DNA from: Nymphaea colorata
Lineage: Eukaryota > Streptophyta > Magnoliopsida > Nymphaeales > Nymphaeaceae
Direction: 5' to 3'
NCBI RefSeq assembly: GCF_008831285.2
Contig: NC_045145.1
Coordinates: forward strand, 24,676,802-24,740,801
DNA: 64,000 nucleotides
Position 1 is the stretch's first letter. Every line of letters begins with the position of its first letter. The notes below the pieces were generated by a model. That model worked only from the letters and a program-made list of their open reading frames with translations. It was not told where the DNA came from and made no database searches. Below, in pieces: positions 36,484 through 47,207 of this stretch. The translations under genes were made by a program, and so were the position numbers.

Positions 36484-37047
36484 TCAAGTGGAGGAACTCT
36501 CTCTCTTTAACCATTCCTTAATGTTTGCCCCATGCATAAATCCACCGGCATTCTTGAGGCTGGATGAGAAGAACTCTACAAGTGAGAAAACGACATTGCT
36601 TCTGATCTCGTGGTCTAGGATAAGATCATGTTCGAGTAGGCAGGGGAGGAGCCTCTGTTTGCTCTCTGCTTCATCGATAGATGAGGGAATCAAGTGGAGG
36701 AAAAGAGTCCTGGCTCTCTTGTACTCCTTCTCATCGACAAGAACCTCGTCATGTTGGAAGGCTGCAGAACGAGAGAAGCATGGAAAGGCGATCACAGATT
36801 GCCCGTCCTTCTCTCTCTCCCTTGAAAATGTTTGCCTCCTCTTATTATCTTGTAAAAGTATTCTGCTAAAAGAGGAACAACTTTTACCATTTTGTCCACC
36901 ACAGACCTTTCCATGGGAATGATCGTGGCAGAAGCTATCTTTTATTGTAGTCGGCCCACGAGCAAGACGAACAAAGTAAAAGAGAACCAAGGATGTGCAT
37001 GATGCTCTGCTGGTATATCTCCCATGAAATACATCCAGAAACACCAA
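36484..37047 (-). CDS. hypothetical 187-residue protein
   Basis: This is the longest open frame in the window without a recognised family. The C-terminal half looks helical (RTLFLHLIPSSIDEAESKQR, LLPCLLEHDLILDHEIRSNV, FSLVEFFSSSLKNAGG). The opposite strand is also open for 166 codons over the same region, which weakens the case. DNA words from its 5' flank (GAACAAAGTAAAAGA, CTGCTGGTAT) recur at 37196-37260 and CCCTGCTGG at 37309, so the region is internally repeated. No TATA or splice evidence. It may be a gene fragment. Confidence 0.25.
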   Translation of the reverse strand: MVFLDVFHGRYTSRASCTSLVLFYFVRLARGPTTIKDSFCHDHSHGKVCGGQNGKSCSSFSRILLQDNKRRQTFSREREKDGQSVIAFPCFSRSAAFQHDEVLVDEKEYKRARTLFLHLIPSSIDEAESKQRLLPCLLEHDLILDHEIRSNVVFSLVEFFSSSLKNAGGFMHGANIKEWLKRESSST

Positions 37048-37330
37048 GAAAGGAATCTAACTTAGGATCCCTCAATTCTTCCACGAGATTATGAATAATA
37101 TAACAAAATATCTACAAAGAACGCAACATTGCCACATGGATAAGAGAGCAAGAGATGACCGACCTTGTCTCCTGCAAATCGCTAAGATTGAAGCCCACCA
37201 AAATGGTGAACAAAGTAAAAGAAGCAAGGATGGCGTTGAAGCCCTGCTGGTATCTCCAAGAGAGAGAGACCCAGCACACATTTGATCAAATTTAATGATG
37301 GCTTTGAAGCCCTGCTGGCGTTGAATGGCC
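36930..37330. repeat. imperfect direct repeats flanking the hypothetical frame
   Basis: Related words at about 36970-37025, 37200-37255 and 37295-37325 (GAACAAAGTAAAAGA, CAAGGATG, GAAGCCCTGCTGG) indicate two to three diverged copies of a segment of roughly 110-230 bp. Confidence 0.5.
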
Positions 37331-37554
37331 TCCATTTGGCTTCTAGCAGCTCTATAGTCGTACCGCCTCCACGACTCCACGACTCCACGTGCTTTGGTGG
37401 TTCAAATTTAACGATGTCTCCATTCATCGACATGTTAAATGAAACCCACAACGGCCAGGCCATTGCAAACATTCTCGTGGACCTCTTCTTTTACTGTTTT
37501 GATCCGGAGATAAAGTGGCCAAGCTCCGGTTGCATATTAAATAAATATTAGTTA

Positions 37555-38365
37555 TAAGTTGGCAAAATGAATAAAGAAGACAATTAAATCTAAATTAAAT
37601 AAATAATAACAAATTCCCAAACGAATAAATGTGATGGGTGGGGTTTCGTTCAATCCAGTATTCAATCTAACTTTGCCTTAATGGTTTGAGAATGGTTGAC
37701 TTTCTCATTCTCTTTTCTTTTTTCTTTTACCTATTATTATTTTAGCTCATGTTCTCCATATGTTTGTTTCTTTTCAAGCCAGCCATTCTTTGTTAATTTT
37801 GTTTCTTTTTAGACTTACAACTGTTTGGTTTTTTTGTACTAAGGGCTTCATATTTAATATTGTTGTATCCGATCGACCTGTTATCACATGAAATCTTCTC
37901 ATAGTTGTACTTGGTCTCTACCGCTTGCTTTCGAAGCCATTTGACGAAAGCAATAGTTTGTTTTTGTTTTATGCATTTACCTCAAAAATTGAAGTAGGTT
38001 CATAAAACAATATGAAATAATGTTCGATGAATGTGCTCCACCCATTCGAGCAGATTTGTGGAACAATAACACGCTGTTCTTATTGCCAAATATAAGAGAT
38101 TCATGAAACTATAATATGTTGTTCTTATTACATAACAACCCCTTCATGATGAGTAGGCTGAATTACGTAGTCAGGAGGAAGTTCACGATATGGTGATAAA
38201 TTAAATTCTTTGTGTCCTGTGTTTTATGAACTTTTAGATTTTTTCTTATTCTTTCAATTGATTTTTTTCCCAATAACTCAGGTACCCTGCTATTCAATTG
38301 GTTTTTTTTTTATCTTGACAAAAATTGCAGGTGGCCACATGATGCAAGGTCTGTGAGATTAACTA
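37555..38365. other. unassigned AT-rich DNA
   Basis: Nothing recognised; no gene, inverted repeat or terminal motif seen. Confidence 0.4.
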
Positions 38366-38369
38366 GGGA

Positions 38370-38740
38370 TTTTCAATGGATCGGATTGAATCATATATAC
38401 TTATATTGACTTTTAAATATTCATATACTCAGATTCAAATTCATACTCAAATATGAACAAAGAAAAAACAAACCTGAATCCAAATCTGAAATCCGGTTTT
38501 ACAATCTAAATCTGATTTTTTACATTCATATCTGAATCCAATTCCGAATTTTTTAGCCGAATCTAACCGATTTCCAAAATGTAAGGGCATTGGATATAGA
38601 ATATTCATTTAAAAACTAAATCATATTTGAATGTCAATTCAGTCGGATGTTTATTCGTGTCAAATCCAATCAAATGTCATTTCTTAAATCTGAATCCAAT
38701 CCAACTTTTTGATCGGATATTAAATCGTTTTCAATATTCA
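38370..38740. repeat. GGATTC-type dispersed repeat, copy 2 (inverted)
   Basis: It carries ATCAAATGTCATTTCTTAAA (about 38677-38696), the complement of the core seen at 26414, plus many TGAATCCAAT and TCAAATTC words. Confidence 0.7.
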
Positions 38741-39559
38741 ATCTTTTTAGAACGGTTCGCTTAGATATCAAAATGGTTTCTTTTCAAGGATAGATGTTCT
38801 AAAAGAGGCAGGTGACGAAAATCAATAAAAGGATGGCCTTAGAAACTGTTATTTGTAAGATCAAGAACTTGTAAAAAGAAGAGGTGGTTGATGTCAATGA
38901 GGTCCAAAGTAAGCAACTACCCTTTAGGCACTACGACTGCATGAAACTCAATTCCAATTGCAGAAGGAGATGGTGGAATTCCAATTTTTTGGGTCTTTGG
39001 TGAAGAAAAACGTGAAAAAAACATTTTTTTCTCTTTTTTCTAATATTTTTATTTTGTCATGTTTTTCAATAAAAAATGTTTTTGTCCTATCTTACTGATT
39101 TATTTTTTGCATTTTTAATGAATATTTAAAAAAAAAGCACATTTTTTTATCACCAAGATTTAAAAAAGTGTCATAGAAAAAATTGTAAACGTCGACTTTA
39201 ATGCATATTGTATGGCTCATCATGCCCTTAATTTGGACAAGCTTGCTTTCGGTATGACGTTACTTGTACTGGAGAAGTTGAAAGGGGAGACCTTTCAATG
39301 CGAATTGGTCATGGCTTCCAAAAACAAACAGATAAAAGGACGGCTTGATTTGAAAAATGACAAATCAAAGGCGATGACTGTCATTTTCATATCAGTTGGA
39401 TCTGATTGTTTCTTATTATGAACTCGTGAGTAATACTAAGGGTGAATTTTGGTTTTTAAATAGATAAATAAATAAATAATATATATACATATATGAATGA
39501 CTAGTAAGAAATGGACGTAAGAATGTTAATATAACTAATTTGGATTGGAGATCTCAAAC

Positions 39560-39945
39560 CATTATGTAAAAAATCAAATATGAAAAAAACAATTAATATA
39601 CAATTAAAAAATTGGATCAGATTTGGATTTAAGAAATGACATTTGATTGAACCTAGATTTATATACAAATATAATAAATATCTGATTAGACTCAAATGCA
39701 AATAGAAGTTCAATTTTATTTTTAGATAAACATCATATACCTAATTCTCTTACAGGCCCAATTGGTTCAATTGGATTCAGATTCAAAAGTAAATGTAAAA
39801 ATTGGTTTAGAACTGTCTTATCGGATTTCGGATTAAAATCAAACATGACTATTTTTTATTCATATTTGAATCCAAATATGTAAACAACCCAAAAGTTAAA
39901 GATATTTTTTCATTCTATTCCAATCGGTTGGCATCCCTACACGAA
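39560..39945. repeat. GGATTC-type dispersed repeat, copy 3
   Basis: It contains ATTTAAGAAATGACATTTGA (about 39628-39647) and TTGGATTCAGATTCAAAAG. It ends GGTTGGCATCCCTA, matching the terminal CATCCCTA of copy 1. Confidence 0.7.
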
Positions 39946-39961
39946 CACACCATACTTTATG

Positions 39962-40260
39962 TAGGGGTGGGCATTGGGTCAAGGTTGGCCCGTTGGGCCC
40001 AGGCCCGGGCCAGATACATGAAACCTGGGCCCCGGCCCTGCCAGGTTATAAATAAAAAAAGTATTTTTTTTAATGTCATATATATTTTTCAGTAATAAAA
40101 TATATTTTATTAAATTTAAAAAAATAAAAAAATCACTTTTTAAATGTTAACACGCAAGTGCCAGGTTTTTTTGGCCCAGACCTAGGCCAGTGCCGGGCCT
40201 GGTCCTGGCCCCCGCCAGCGGCCCGGCCCGGAGCCCGACCTTAACTTTGTGATGTGCATT
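39962..40260. mobile_element. hAT-like MITE with GC-rich arms and AT-rich centre
   Basis: The left end TAGGGGTGGGCATTGGG and the GGCCCG-rich arms are complementary to the right arm (GGCCCGGCCCGGAGCCCG). The centre (about 40050-40155) is nearly pure A/T. TAGGGGTGG ends are common in plant hAT non-autonomous elements. The right end is degraded (GATGTGCATTGG). Related element at 48826-49145. Confidence 0.6.
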
Positions 40261-40535
40261 GGCTAGTACAAATTGGAGATGTAACTGTATTTATTTATTT
40301 ATTTACTTATTTGAATTACATATTCAAACAACTACATGGTTAGAAGAAGAGTATGGAATCTGATAACCGAAACTGGTTGAAGTGGCCGATCCGTAACTTG
40401 ACAGACAAATTTAAAGGGTTGGATTCAACACTTCTATACTAGATGGTTGAATGGCTACACATTAGAATTCTGTTGCTACAACACCATAAACCGCTTACCA
40501 TAAATTATTGTCACACCATCAACCATCGTTAATAC

Positions 40536-40538
<3 letters not shown>

Positions 40539-40592
<54 letters not shown>
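40539..40592. repeat. (TA)n microsatellite
   Basis: About 27 uninterrupted TA units followed by TGTA repeats. Confidence 0.95.
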
Positions 40593-40603
<11 letters not shown>

Positions 40604-40652
40604 AAGCACAGGTCACCAGTAATGCTTTCCTGTACCATCATTGTTGGCATCA

Positions 40653-40839
40653 TGGGCAGAGCCAAAAGGGGGCGGCAAAAGCCTTCCCCTCCTCTCCTTC
40701 CACCCAAAAAAAAAGGTTACATATAATTTTAAAAAATTATTTTATATAAAAATATTTAAAAATAATGATTTGGCTCCTATCAAAATTTTAAAATTATAAT
40801 TTGACATATCTCATGAAAAAGTTTTGACTGCACCCCTCA
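40653..40839. mobile_element. 187-bp short element with perfect 9-bp target-site duplication, second copy
   Basis: TTGGCATCA flanks it at 40644-40652 and 40840-40848. The left end TGGGCAGAGCCAAAA and the complement of the right end (TGAGGGGTGCAGTCAAAA) are imperfect inverted repeats. The interior is AT-rich with ATTTAAAAATAATGATTTGG. It is related to the unit at 29373 by its ends, its AT interior and its target-duplication length. Confidence 0.75.
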
Positions 40840-40856
40840 TTGGCATCAAGATAAGG

Positions 40857-41300
40857 TAAGGTATTTGCATCAAAAGCTACGGGTTTCTTTTTTTTTTTTT
40901 TTGCAGGAGGGGGTCGTCTTCTTTTCTAGAGAGAAACATGGTGGGGCGAGTCCAAATGCTAGTTCCCCTACAAAACGTTATCTGATCTTTATGGTAGGAC
41001 TGCCTACCTAACGTGTACACACACAAATACATACACATGTATAAAGGCAGAAATGAATCTTCTTGTGTACAGGGAAATCAAATATGTCAGATTTTGGGTA
41101 GTTAAAAATTAAAAACTATCACTTAAACATAATTGTCACCTAAGTACTATGAATGATTTATGGTGCAACAAGATTAAAGGAGGTTTGAGTAATAATTGAT
41201 TTTTAATGATTAGCTATCCACCAACATCTAACATCTGGTAAATTTAAAACTTCCTATAGCCAATTGTTTCCTTTTCTATTTTCATTGTTCTTTTTGCACT
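40857..41300. repeat. diverged third copy of the start of the 3.5-kb duplicated unit
   Basis: It shares AAGGTATTTGCATCAAAA, GAAATCAAATATGTCAGAT, TAAGTACTA, ATGATTTATGGTGCAA and GATTGATTTTTAA with 41828-42185 and 45355-45720, in the same order. Divergence is far larger than between the two main copies, so this is an older duplicate that lacks the peptide gene. Confidence 0.75.
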
Positions 41301-41467
41301 CTCCGCCCCGATTCCATCTCTCTCTCTAGCGCAACCGCTTGGGTTGGGTGGTGTGTTAGAGTCATATCCTCAGTTCAAAAGTTAAATGGTGCTATCTTGA
41401 TTGTATTGAAAAATGTTGAGATTAAAATTATGGGAGTCATTGTGGAGGCAATGTAAACCTGTTCTTG

Positions 41468-41469
<2 letters not shown>

Positions 41470-41511
<42 letters not shown>

Positions 41512-41566
41512 TTATTTATTTATAATATATATATATATATATGTTTATAATATATATATATATATC
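41470..41566. repeat. compound (TA)n/(TTTA)n microsatellite
   Basis: TA units to 41508, TTTA units to about 41521, then TA units again with a TGTTTA interruption. Confidence 0.95.
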
Positions 41567-43103
41567 ATAAATTCAAAGTAATAAATCATAAAAAGAAATC
41601 TTGGTCTCTTCCTTGCGTCATGGTAAAGAAAATCATATGAGACTCGACTGAGCAGCCAGAGGAGGCAAGTGTGTATGGTATGAGCAATTGCGTATGCAAG
41701 CCCACAAAAAAAATTCATATTTTTATATTGATATGTTAGAAATTTTTTTCTCATTTAGATACTAGTGCCTATAAAAATTTTAAAAATTTTATATCTAGTG
41801 CCTCTTAGTAAGAAATTTTCACTATCAAAGGTATTTCCATCAAAAACAAAGTTTCATTTTTTTTTTTTTTGCAAAAGAGGGTTTGCCTCCTTCGAAGAGA
41901 AAGAATTGTCCTGTCCTCATGATAAGACAGCCTGCCGAATATGTAAACACACAAACACATTACTGCATATATAGGTGGAATTGAATCATCTTGTATATGG
42001 AGAAATCAAATATGTCAGATGAAGTAAAAAATCGTTGCCACATAAGTACTACCAATGATTTATGGTGCAAAAAGATTCATGGAGTTTTAGTAATGATTGA
42101 TTTTTAACGCTTAGCTATCTAACGACATTCAACATTTGGTGAATTTAACCTGTTCTATTTTTCATTGTCTTTTTCATAACGTTATCTTATAACAAATTAA
42201 AGTAGAGAGATAGTGAAAAGGATGAACACTTCACCAACTTTTTTATATGGCATTCCCATTCTTTTTTTATCACACTTTTCAAAGCTTTCCAAGCTTCTTT
42301 TAGGTTGGGTTTGATGGCCTCGTATAGCTGAGACTTGACATTGCATAAAAGGGTGTTTTTTAGGAGATTCTCATTTTATTATACATGTTCAAAGTCATGG
42401 ATTTAAGATCGGAAGTCTGATCTAAATCCATGCATCTAAAATCTTAAGAATCTCATATCACCAGGGATTTATCATCAGGTTAAACAAACACAACCTTACT
42501 AAAAGCTTTAGTCTCTATGGTTTTTCCAATGAGAAATGGTTTATAAAAAGAGAGGGGGGTCCTACGTCAAATTAAATTTTTTTTTTCAAATTGAGTTCCT
42601 CCTTGAGCCCTTGGGCCGGCCAGTTGGGCCAGAGTATTTCCAGCATATTAGGCTTAAAACTTGGCTTGGCCCCAGTCCAGTCCCGGTGAAATAGTTTGTT
42701 TGTTTCATGAACTTGCCTTAAAGATTGTACTTGACTTATAAAGTGATTTGAGTTTGGCAATAATTCTAGGTAAGCAGTATAAAATTTTATTCTACCGTAG
42801 GAGAGACTAAGGTTCCACCTAGCATCTCATTCATTTTAGGGTATAGGGCTTGCTTTCAGTTTCTTGGAATACCTATCCTGCCATGATTTAAATTGTATTT
42901 CAGTACCCAGCACGATACACATATAAAGTTAGCGAATAGTCTAAAAAAAGTAAATAAAGCAATAATTGAAAGTACCGACATTCAACAATTATCATTATTT
43001 TTACTCAAGTTCTTCATGTAAATTTTCTAAATTGTACGAAAGCTCTTGATTCCAGAGTTCCCGTGTTTGAGCTCAAACCCTTGAGCCTGCAGCTTCGTTT
43101 CAC

Positions 43104-43111
43104 TATAAATA
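43104..43111 (+). promoter_or_regulatory. TATA box of peptide gene copy 1
   Basis: TATAAATA lies 60 bp before the start codon in a sequence conserved with copy 2. It is a normal distance for a short plant 5'-UTR. Confidence 0.7.
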
Positions 43112-43163
43112 GTCACTAAGGCAGGCACCTGGGCCACCGTGCCCCTCTCCATCACCAAATTTA

Positions 43164-43382
43164 ATGGCTTCCCTTTCCCGTTCGTTCATCCTCTTCCTCG
43201 TTCTGGCACTGGTTGCAACTGCTCTCGTTGAGCAGGGATCAGCAATCGATAGCCACCACAGTCCTGATGAGACTGGTTGTGTTGTTCTCCCCAAGGGATG
43301 CAATCCACAGGCTGCACATGCTGGTCACTCGACCAACAGGAAGATGAAGGAACCCCTCCTGTCAAGCTCTCCGACTCCCTGA
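43164..43382 (+). CDS. small secreted peptide precursor, 72 residues, copy 1
   Basis: It probably encodes a secreted, possibly processed peptide. The first about 27 residues form a clear signal peptide (MASLSRSF, then FILFLVLALVATAL and a cleavage-like VEQGSA/ID). The mature part of about 45 residues is His/Pro/Lys-rich with two cysteines (C39, C46), a GCVVLPKGC segment and a Ser/Pro tail ending LSSSPTP. The start is the first ATG after a TATA box, and the frame is conserved in the tandem copy. Against copy 2 there are five base changes: three replace residues (R6H, G38D, N47D) and two are silent. I do not recognise the family. IDA-, CEP- or SCOOP-type signalling peptides are only loose analogies, and two Cys could form one disulfide. 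It is the best candidate for a functional gene here, together with its paralogue. Confidence 0.7.
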   Translation: MASLSRSFILFLVLALVATALVEQGSAIDSHHSPDETGCVVLPKGCNPQAAHAGHSTNRKMKEPLLSSSPTP

Positions 43383-43486
43383 TGATCAGTCCTCCTTCAG
43401 TTTCACCACCGCTGCTCAATGACTTCAGATCATACCAAGTGAACCCATGTCTTCCCACTCTTAAGAATTTATACTACAGATATTTC

Positions 43487-43557
43487 ATATATATATATTA
43501 TATATATATATTATATATATATATATATAATATATATTATATATATTATATATATAT
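43487..43557. repeat. AT dinucleotide tract in the 3' region of peptide gene copy 1
   Basis: 71 bp of ATAT/TTATAT. The corresponding place in copy 2 (about 47095-47172) holds different, templated sequence and only a short remaining (AT)n. Confidence 0.9.
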
Positions 43558-46500
43558 CCGGCTTGCAGCGATGGCCATTATGTTGGGTTTGTTCCTGTTG
43601 TAAACGTGTTGGTCAACGACTCCAATATTACAAGCACAGAGTTTCTCTCTCTCTCTCTCTCAGATGCAGGATTCTAATCAGCAGTTTCGACCCCATTCCC
43701 CAAAGTGAGCCTTGAATATCAGCAGAAAATAGAGAACAAAGCTGGATCTCAGGATCGCTTGAGCTAATTTTCTTACGTTGGTTGATTCCCAGAAATCTGG
43801 AGAAACAAAGCTTCCTTTCTTTCAAGAATGATCAACTGTTAGGTTAAATGATTTTACGCCCTTGAGAATAATATACGGCCGATATGGGTGGGGCATTGAT
43901 TGACAGGCCATTCCATCTTCTTTAGTTATCTAAGCTGCAACTCCAACCCTGTCCTTGTCCGTTGGTGTCATGGCTTTGCCCCTTTGTGAATGATGCCTCA
44001 CGTGTCAAGTCTTTTTCTAAAATAAAGTTGAATATGACATGCAAAATATGAAATCCATATGAAAGGGGCAGTTTGTTTTCATTTTACATTATTTTCCCAA
44101 TTACTGGAGTTTTCCTCTTGGTCCTTGCGAGGGCTTTACTTTTTGACTTGGCGACTAAGTTCAAATATCTGACTGGAACTTCTTCGTTTTTTCGATGTTT
44201 TGGTGGAAAAAATAAAACAAAATCACTTTGAGGAAAACTGTGAAGAAACTAACAGCAATGCATGGAACAAAGAGAAAAAAATTTATTTTAAGTGTTAACG
44301 AGCTGCTCCGGTGAGATAGGGGCAAAGTAAAATATAATGTTCCATATCAAAGTTTCCAAGCTGTTTTAAGCACTGTCCCATGCAAAAAAAAAAAAAAAAA
44401 AAAATTGTGCACTCGAGATATAATGTTCGGAATACCCCTGATCAGTCAAAATGGGAAACCTTTCTAAGGAGAAAAAATAGGTAGTAAAAAAGTTGAATGT
44501 CCAACAAAAACTTCCTTTTTTTTTGAAAAATCTCCAAAAGGCCCAACTTCCCCTTCTTTTGCTTTTGGGTGCATATCTGACACTCTCTTCAGTAACAGAA
44601 TCTTTCATCTACCCAAAGTTACATATACAGAGTTTAGGTTCTGTGTGGAGCTATATAGTGTTGGGCCAGAAACACATCTGCAAGAGTTTGTATTTTTTCC
44701 TTTCCTTTTACTGCCCGCCTCATGTTGGGGTATTTTACCTCTGAAGACTTTGTCAAGTTTTAAAAATTTCAAGATGTACTCATAATCGAAATCGGTACAA
44801 GAAAGCATGGGCATCTATAGTGTGATTAATATTGATGGAGAAGATCCAAAACAGTGGCGTATGAATATTATGATGCCGATGTTTATTGTCCTCATGATTT
44901 TGATCATGATGGTGGTATATTGTGACTTGTGAGTGCAGTGACGGTTGTTTAATATATGCAGTGACCAAGCAATGCAATAGTTTTTTTTTGTTTTTTCTTC
45001 TTTTACACTGAGGGGCACTTGATCGAGCTTAAGTCTGGCGTGGGCACCATGCGTAATTTTGAGTGCACTTAATAAAGTTTTGATTTGCGGTTATCGGCAC
45101 ACCATCCCCCATGTATCTCCTCTGCTCAGGCCAAAAGATTGTTTAAAGACTGCAAAGTAGATATTCTTCCTGTTAAGACGTTGAATTGACCAAACGAGTG
45201 GATTTAAGTTTGCTTGGGCATCGGGTCGGCCTGGCCTGACTTGGAAAACCGAGTCCGAGCCTAAGCCCTGCCCAATTAAATTTAAAAATATATAATTTTG
45301 ATATGAAATAATAAATTTATATCTAGTGCCTCTTAGTAAGAATTTTTCACTATCAAAGTATTTCGATCAAAAACAAAGTTTCATTTTTTTTTTTTTGCGA
45401 AAGGGGGTTTGCCTCCTTCGAAGAGAAAGAATTGTCCTGTCTTCATGATAAGACAGCCTGCCGAATATGTAAACACACAAACACATTACTGCATATATAG
45501 GCGGAATTGAATCATCTTGTATATGGAGAAATCAAATATGTCAGATAAAGTAAAAAATCGTTGCCACATAAGTACTACCAATGATTTATGGTGCCAAAAG
45601 ATTCAAGGAGGTTCTAGTAATGATTGATTTTTAATGCTTAGCTATCTAACGACATTCAACATTTGGTGAATTTAACCTGTTCTATTTTTCATTGTCTTTT
45701 TCATAACGTTATCTTATAACAAATTAAAGTAGAGAGATAGTGAAAAGGATGAACACTACACCAACTTTTATATGGCATTCCCATGGGTTATTATCTCTAC
45801 TAGGAGATGGAAAAGGACTAAAATACCTTTCAAAAAAGGGATGGTTTCTTTTTTTATCACACTTTTCAAAGCTTACCAAGCTTCTTTTAGGTTGGGTTTG
45901 ACGGCCTCGAATAGCTAAGACTTGACATTGCATAAAAGGGTGTTTTTCAGGAGATTCTCATTTTATACATGTCAAAGTCATGGATTTAAGATCGGAAGTC
46001 TGATCTTAAATCCATGCATCTAAAATCTTAAGAATCTCATATCACCAGGGATTTATCATCAGGTTAAACCAACACAACCTTAATAAAAGCTTTAGTCTCT
46101 ATGGTTTTTCCAATGAGAAATGGTTTATAAAAAGAGAGGGGGGCCTACGTCAAATTACAGTTTTTTTTTTTAAATTGAGTTCCTCCTTGTTGGGCCGGGT
46201 CAAGTTCCCTCTAGCCCTTGGTCCTGGCCAGTTCGGCCAGAGTATTTCCAGCGTATTACGCTTAAAACTTGGCTTGGCCCCAGTCCAGTCCCGGTGAAAT
46301 AGTTTGTTTGTTTCATGAACTTGCCTTAAAGATTGTACTTGACTTATAAAGTGATTTGAGTTTGGGAATAATTCTAGGTAAGCAGGGATAAAATTTTATT
46401 CTACCGTAGGAGAGACTAAGCTTCCACCTAGCACCTCATTCATTTTAGGGTATAGGGCTTGCTTTCAGTTTCTTGGAATACCTATCCTACCATGATTTAA

Positions 46501-46713
46501 CATGTATTTCAGTACCCAGCACGACACAAATATAAAGTTAGCGAATAGTCTAAAAACAAGTAAATAAAGAAATAATTGAAAGTACTGACATTCAACAATT
46601 ATCATTATTTTTACTCAAGTTCTTCATGTAAATTTTCTAAATCGTACGAAAACTCTTGATTCCAGAGTTCCCGTGTTTGAGCTCAAACCCTTGAGCCTGC
46701 AGCTTCATTTCAC

Positions 46714-46721
46714 TATAAATA
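46714..46721 (+). promoter_or_regulatory. TATA box of peptide gene copy 2
   Basis: TATAAATA lies 58 bp before the ATG, in the same context as copy 1. Confidence 0.7.
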
Positions 46722-46771
46722 GTCACTAAGGCAGGCACCTGGGCGACCGTGCCTCTTCATCACCAAATTTA

Positions 46772-46990
46772 ATGGCTTCCCTTTCCCATTCGTTCATCCT
46801 CTTCCTCGTTCTGGCACTGGTTGCAACTGCTCTCGTTGAGCAGGGATCAGCAATCGATAGCCACCACAGTCCTGATGAGACAGATTGTGTTGTTCTCCCC
46901 AAGGGATGTGATCCACAGGCTGCACATGCTGGTCACTCGACCAACAGGAAGATGAAGGAACCCCTCCTGTCAAGCTCTCCGACTCCCTGA
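46772..46990 (+). CDS. small secreted peptide precursor, 72 residues, copy 2
   Basis: Tandem paralogue of the frame at 43164, same length and signal peptide. It differs by His6, Asp38 and Asp47, giving ETDCVVLPKGCDPQ around the two cysteines. The change of Gly and Asn to Asp on both sides of the Cys pair makes this copy more acidic. Promoter and 5' leader are nearly identical to copy 1, but the 3' region is rearranged (see 47095-47207), so transcript ends and stability may differ. The family is unknown. The intact frame after an otherwise indel-rich duplication supports coding function, though the duplication may simply be young. Confidence 0.7.
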   Translation: MASLSHSFILFLVLALVATALVEQGSAIDSHHSPDETDCVVLPKGCDPQAAHAGHSTNRKMKEPLLSSSPTP

Positions 46991-47094
46991 TGATCAGTCC
47001 TCCTTCAGTTTCACCACCGCTGCTCCATGACTTCAGATCATACCAAGTAAACCCATGTCTTCCTACTCTTAAGAATTTGTACTGCAGATATTTC

Positions 47095-47207
47095 ACAAAC
47101 CCAACATAATGGCCATGGCTGCAAGCTAGCACCTCGTTCTGGCACTGGTTGCAACTGCAGATATATATATATCCGGCTTGCAGCCATGGCCATTATGTTG
47201 GGTTTGT
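47095..47207. repeat. templated filler: 32-bp inverted repeat plus patch of gene sequence
   Basis: 47095-47126 is the exact reverse complement of 47176-47207 (32 bp). Between them, 47132-47158 is an exact 27-bp direct copy of 46804-46830, part of the signal-peptide codons of the peptide gene ~330 bp upstream. The rest is a short (AT)n. Copy 1 has only an AT tract at this place. Confidence 0.95.

Larger units (their letters stand above)
41788..45314 (+). repeat. 3.5-kb tandem segmental duplication, copy 1
   Basis: It starts TTTATATCTAGTGCCTCTTA and runs colinear with 45315-48921 to ATGAAATAATA. Identity is very high by eye (mid-90s percent), with small indels. It contains the small secreted peptide gene at 43164, its TATA box, a 71-bp AT tract in the 3' region (43487-43557) and, at the right end, the first ~90 bp of a GC-armed hAT-like element. 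The junction therefore cuts through that element. Confidence 0.92.

Noticed and set aside
43186-43458. Minus-strand frames opposite the secreted peptide gene
   Set aside because: They are antisense shadows; the plus-strand frame has a signal peptide, TATA box and better start context.
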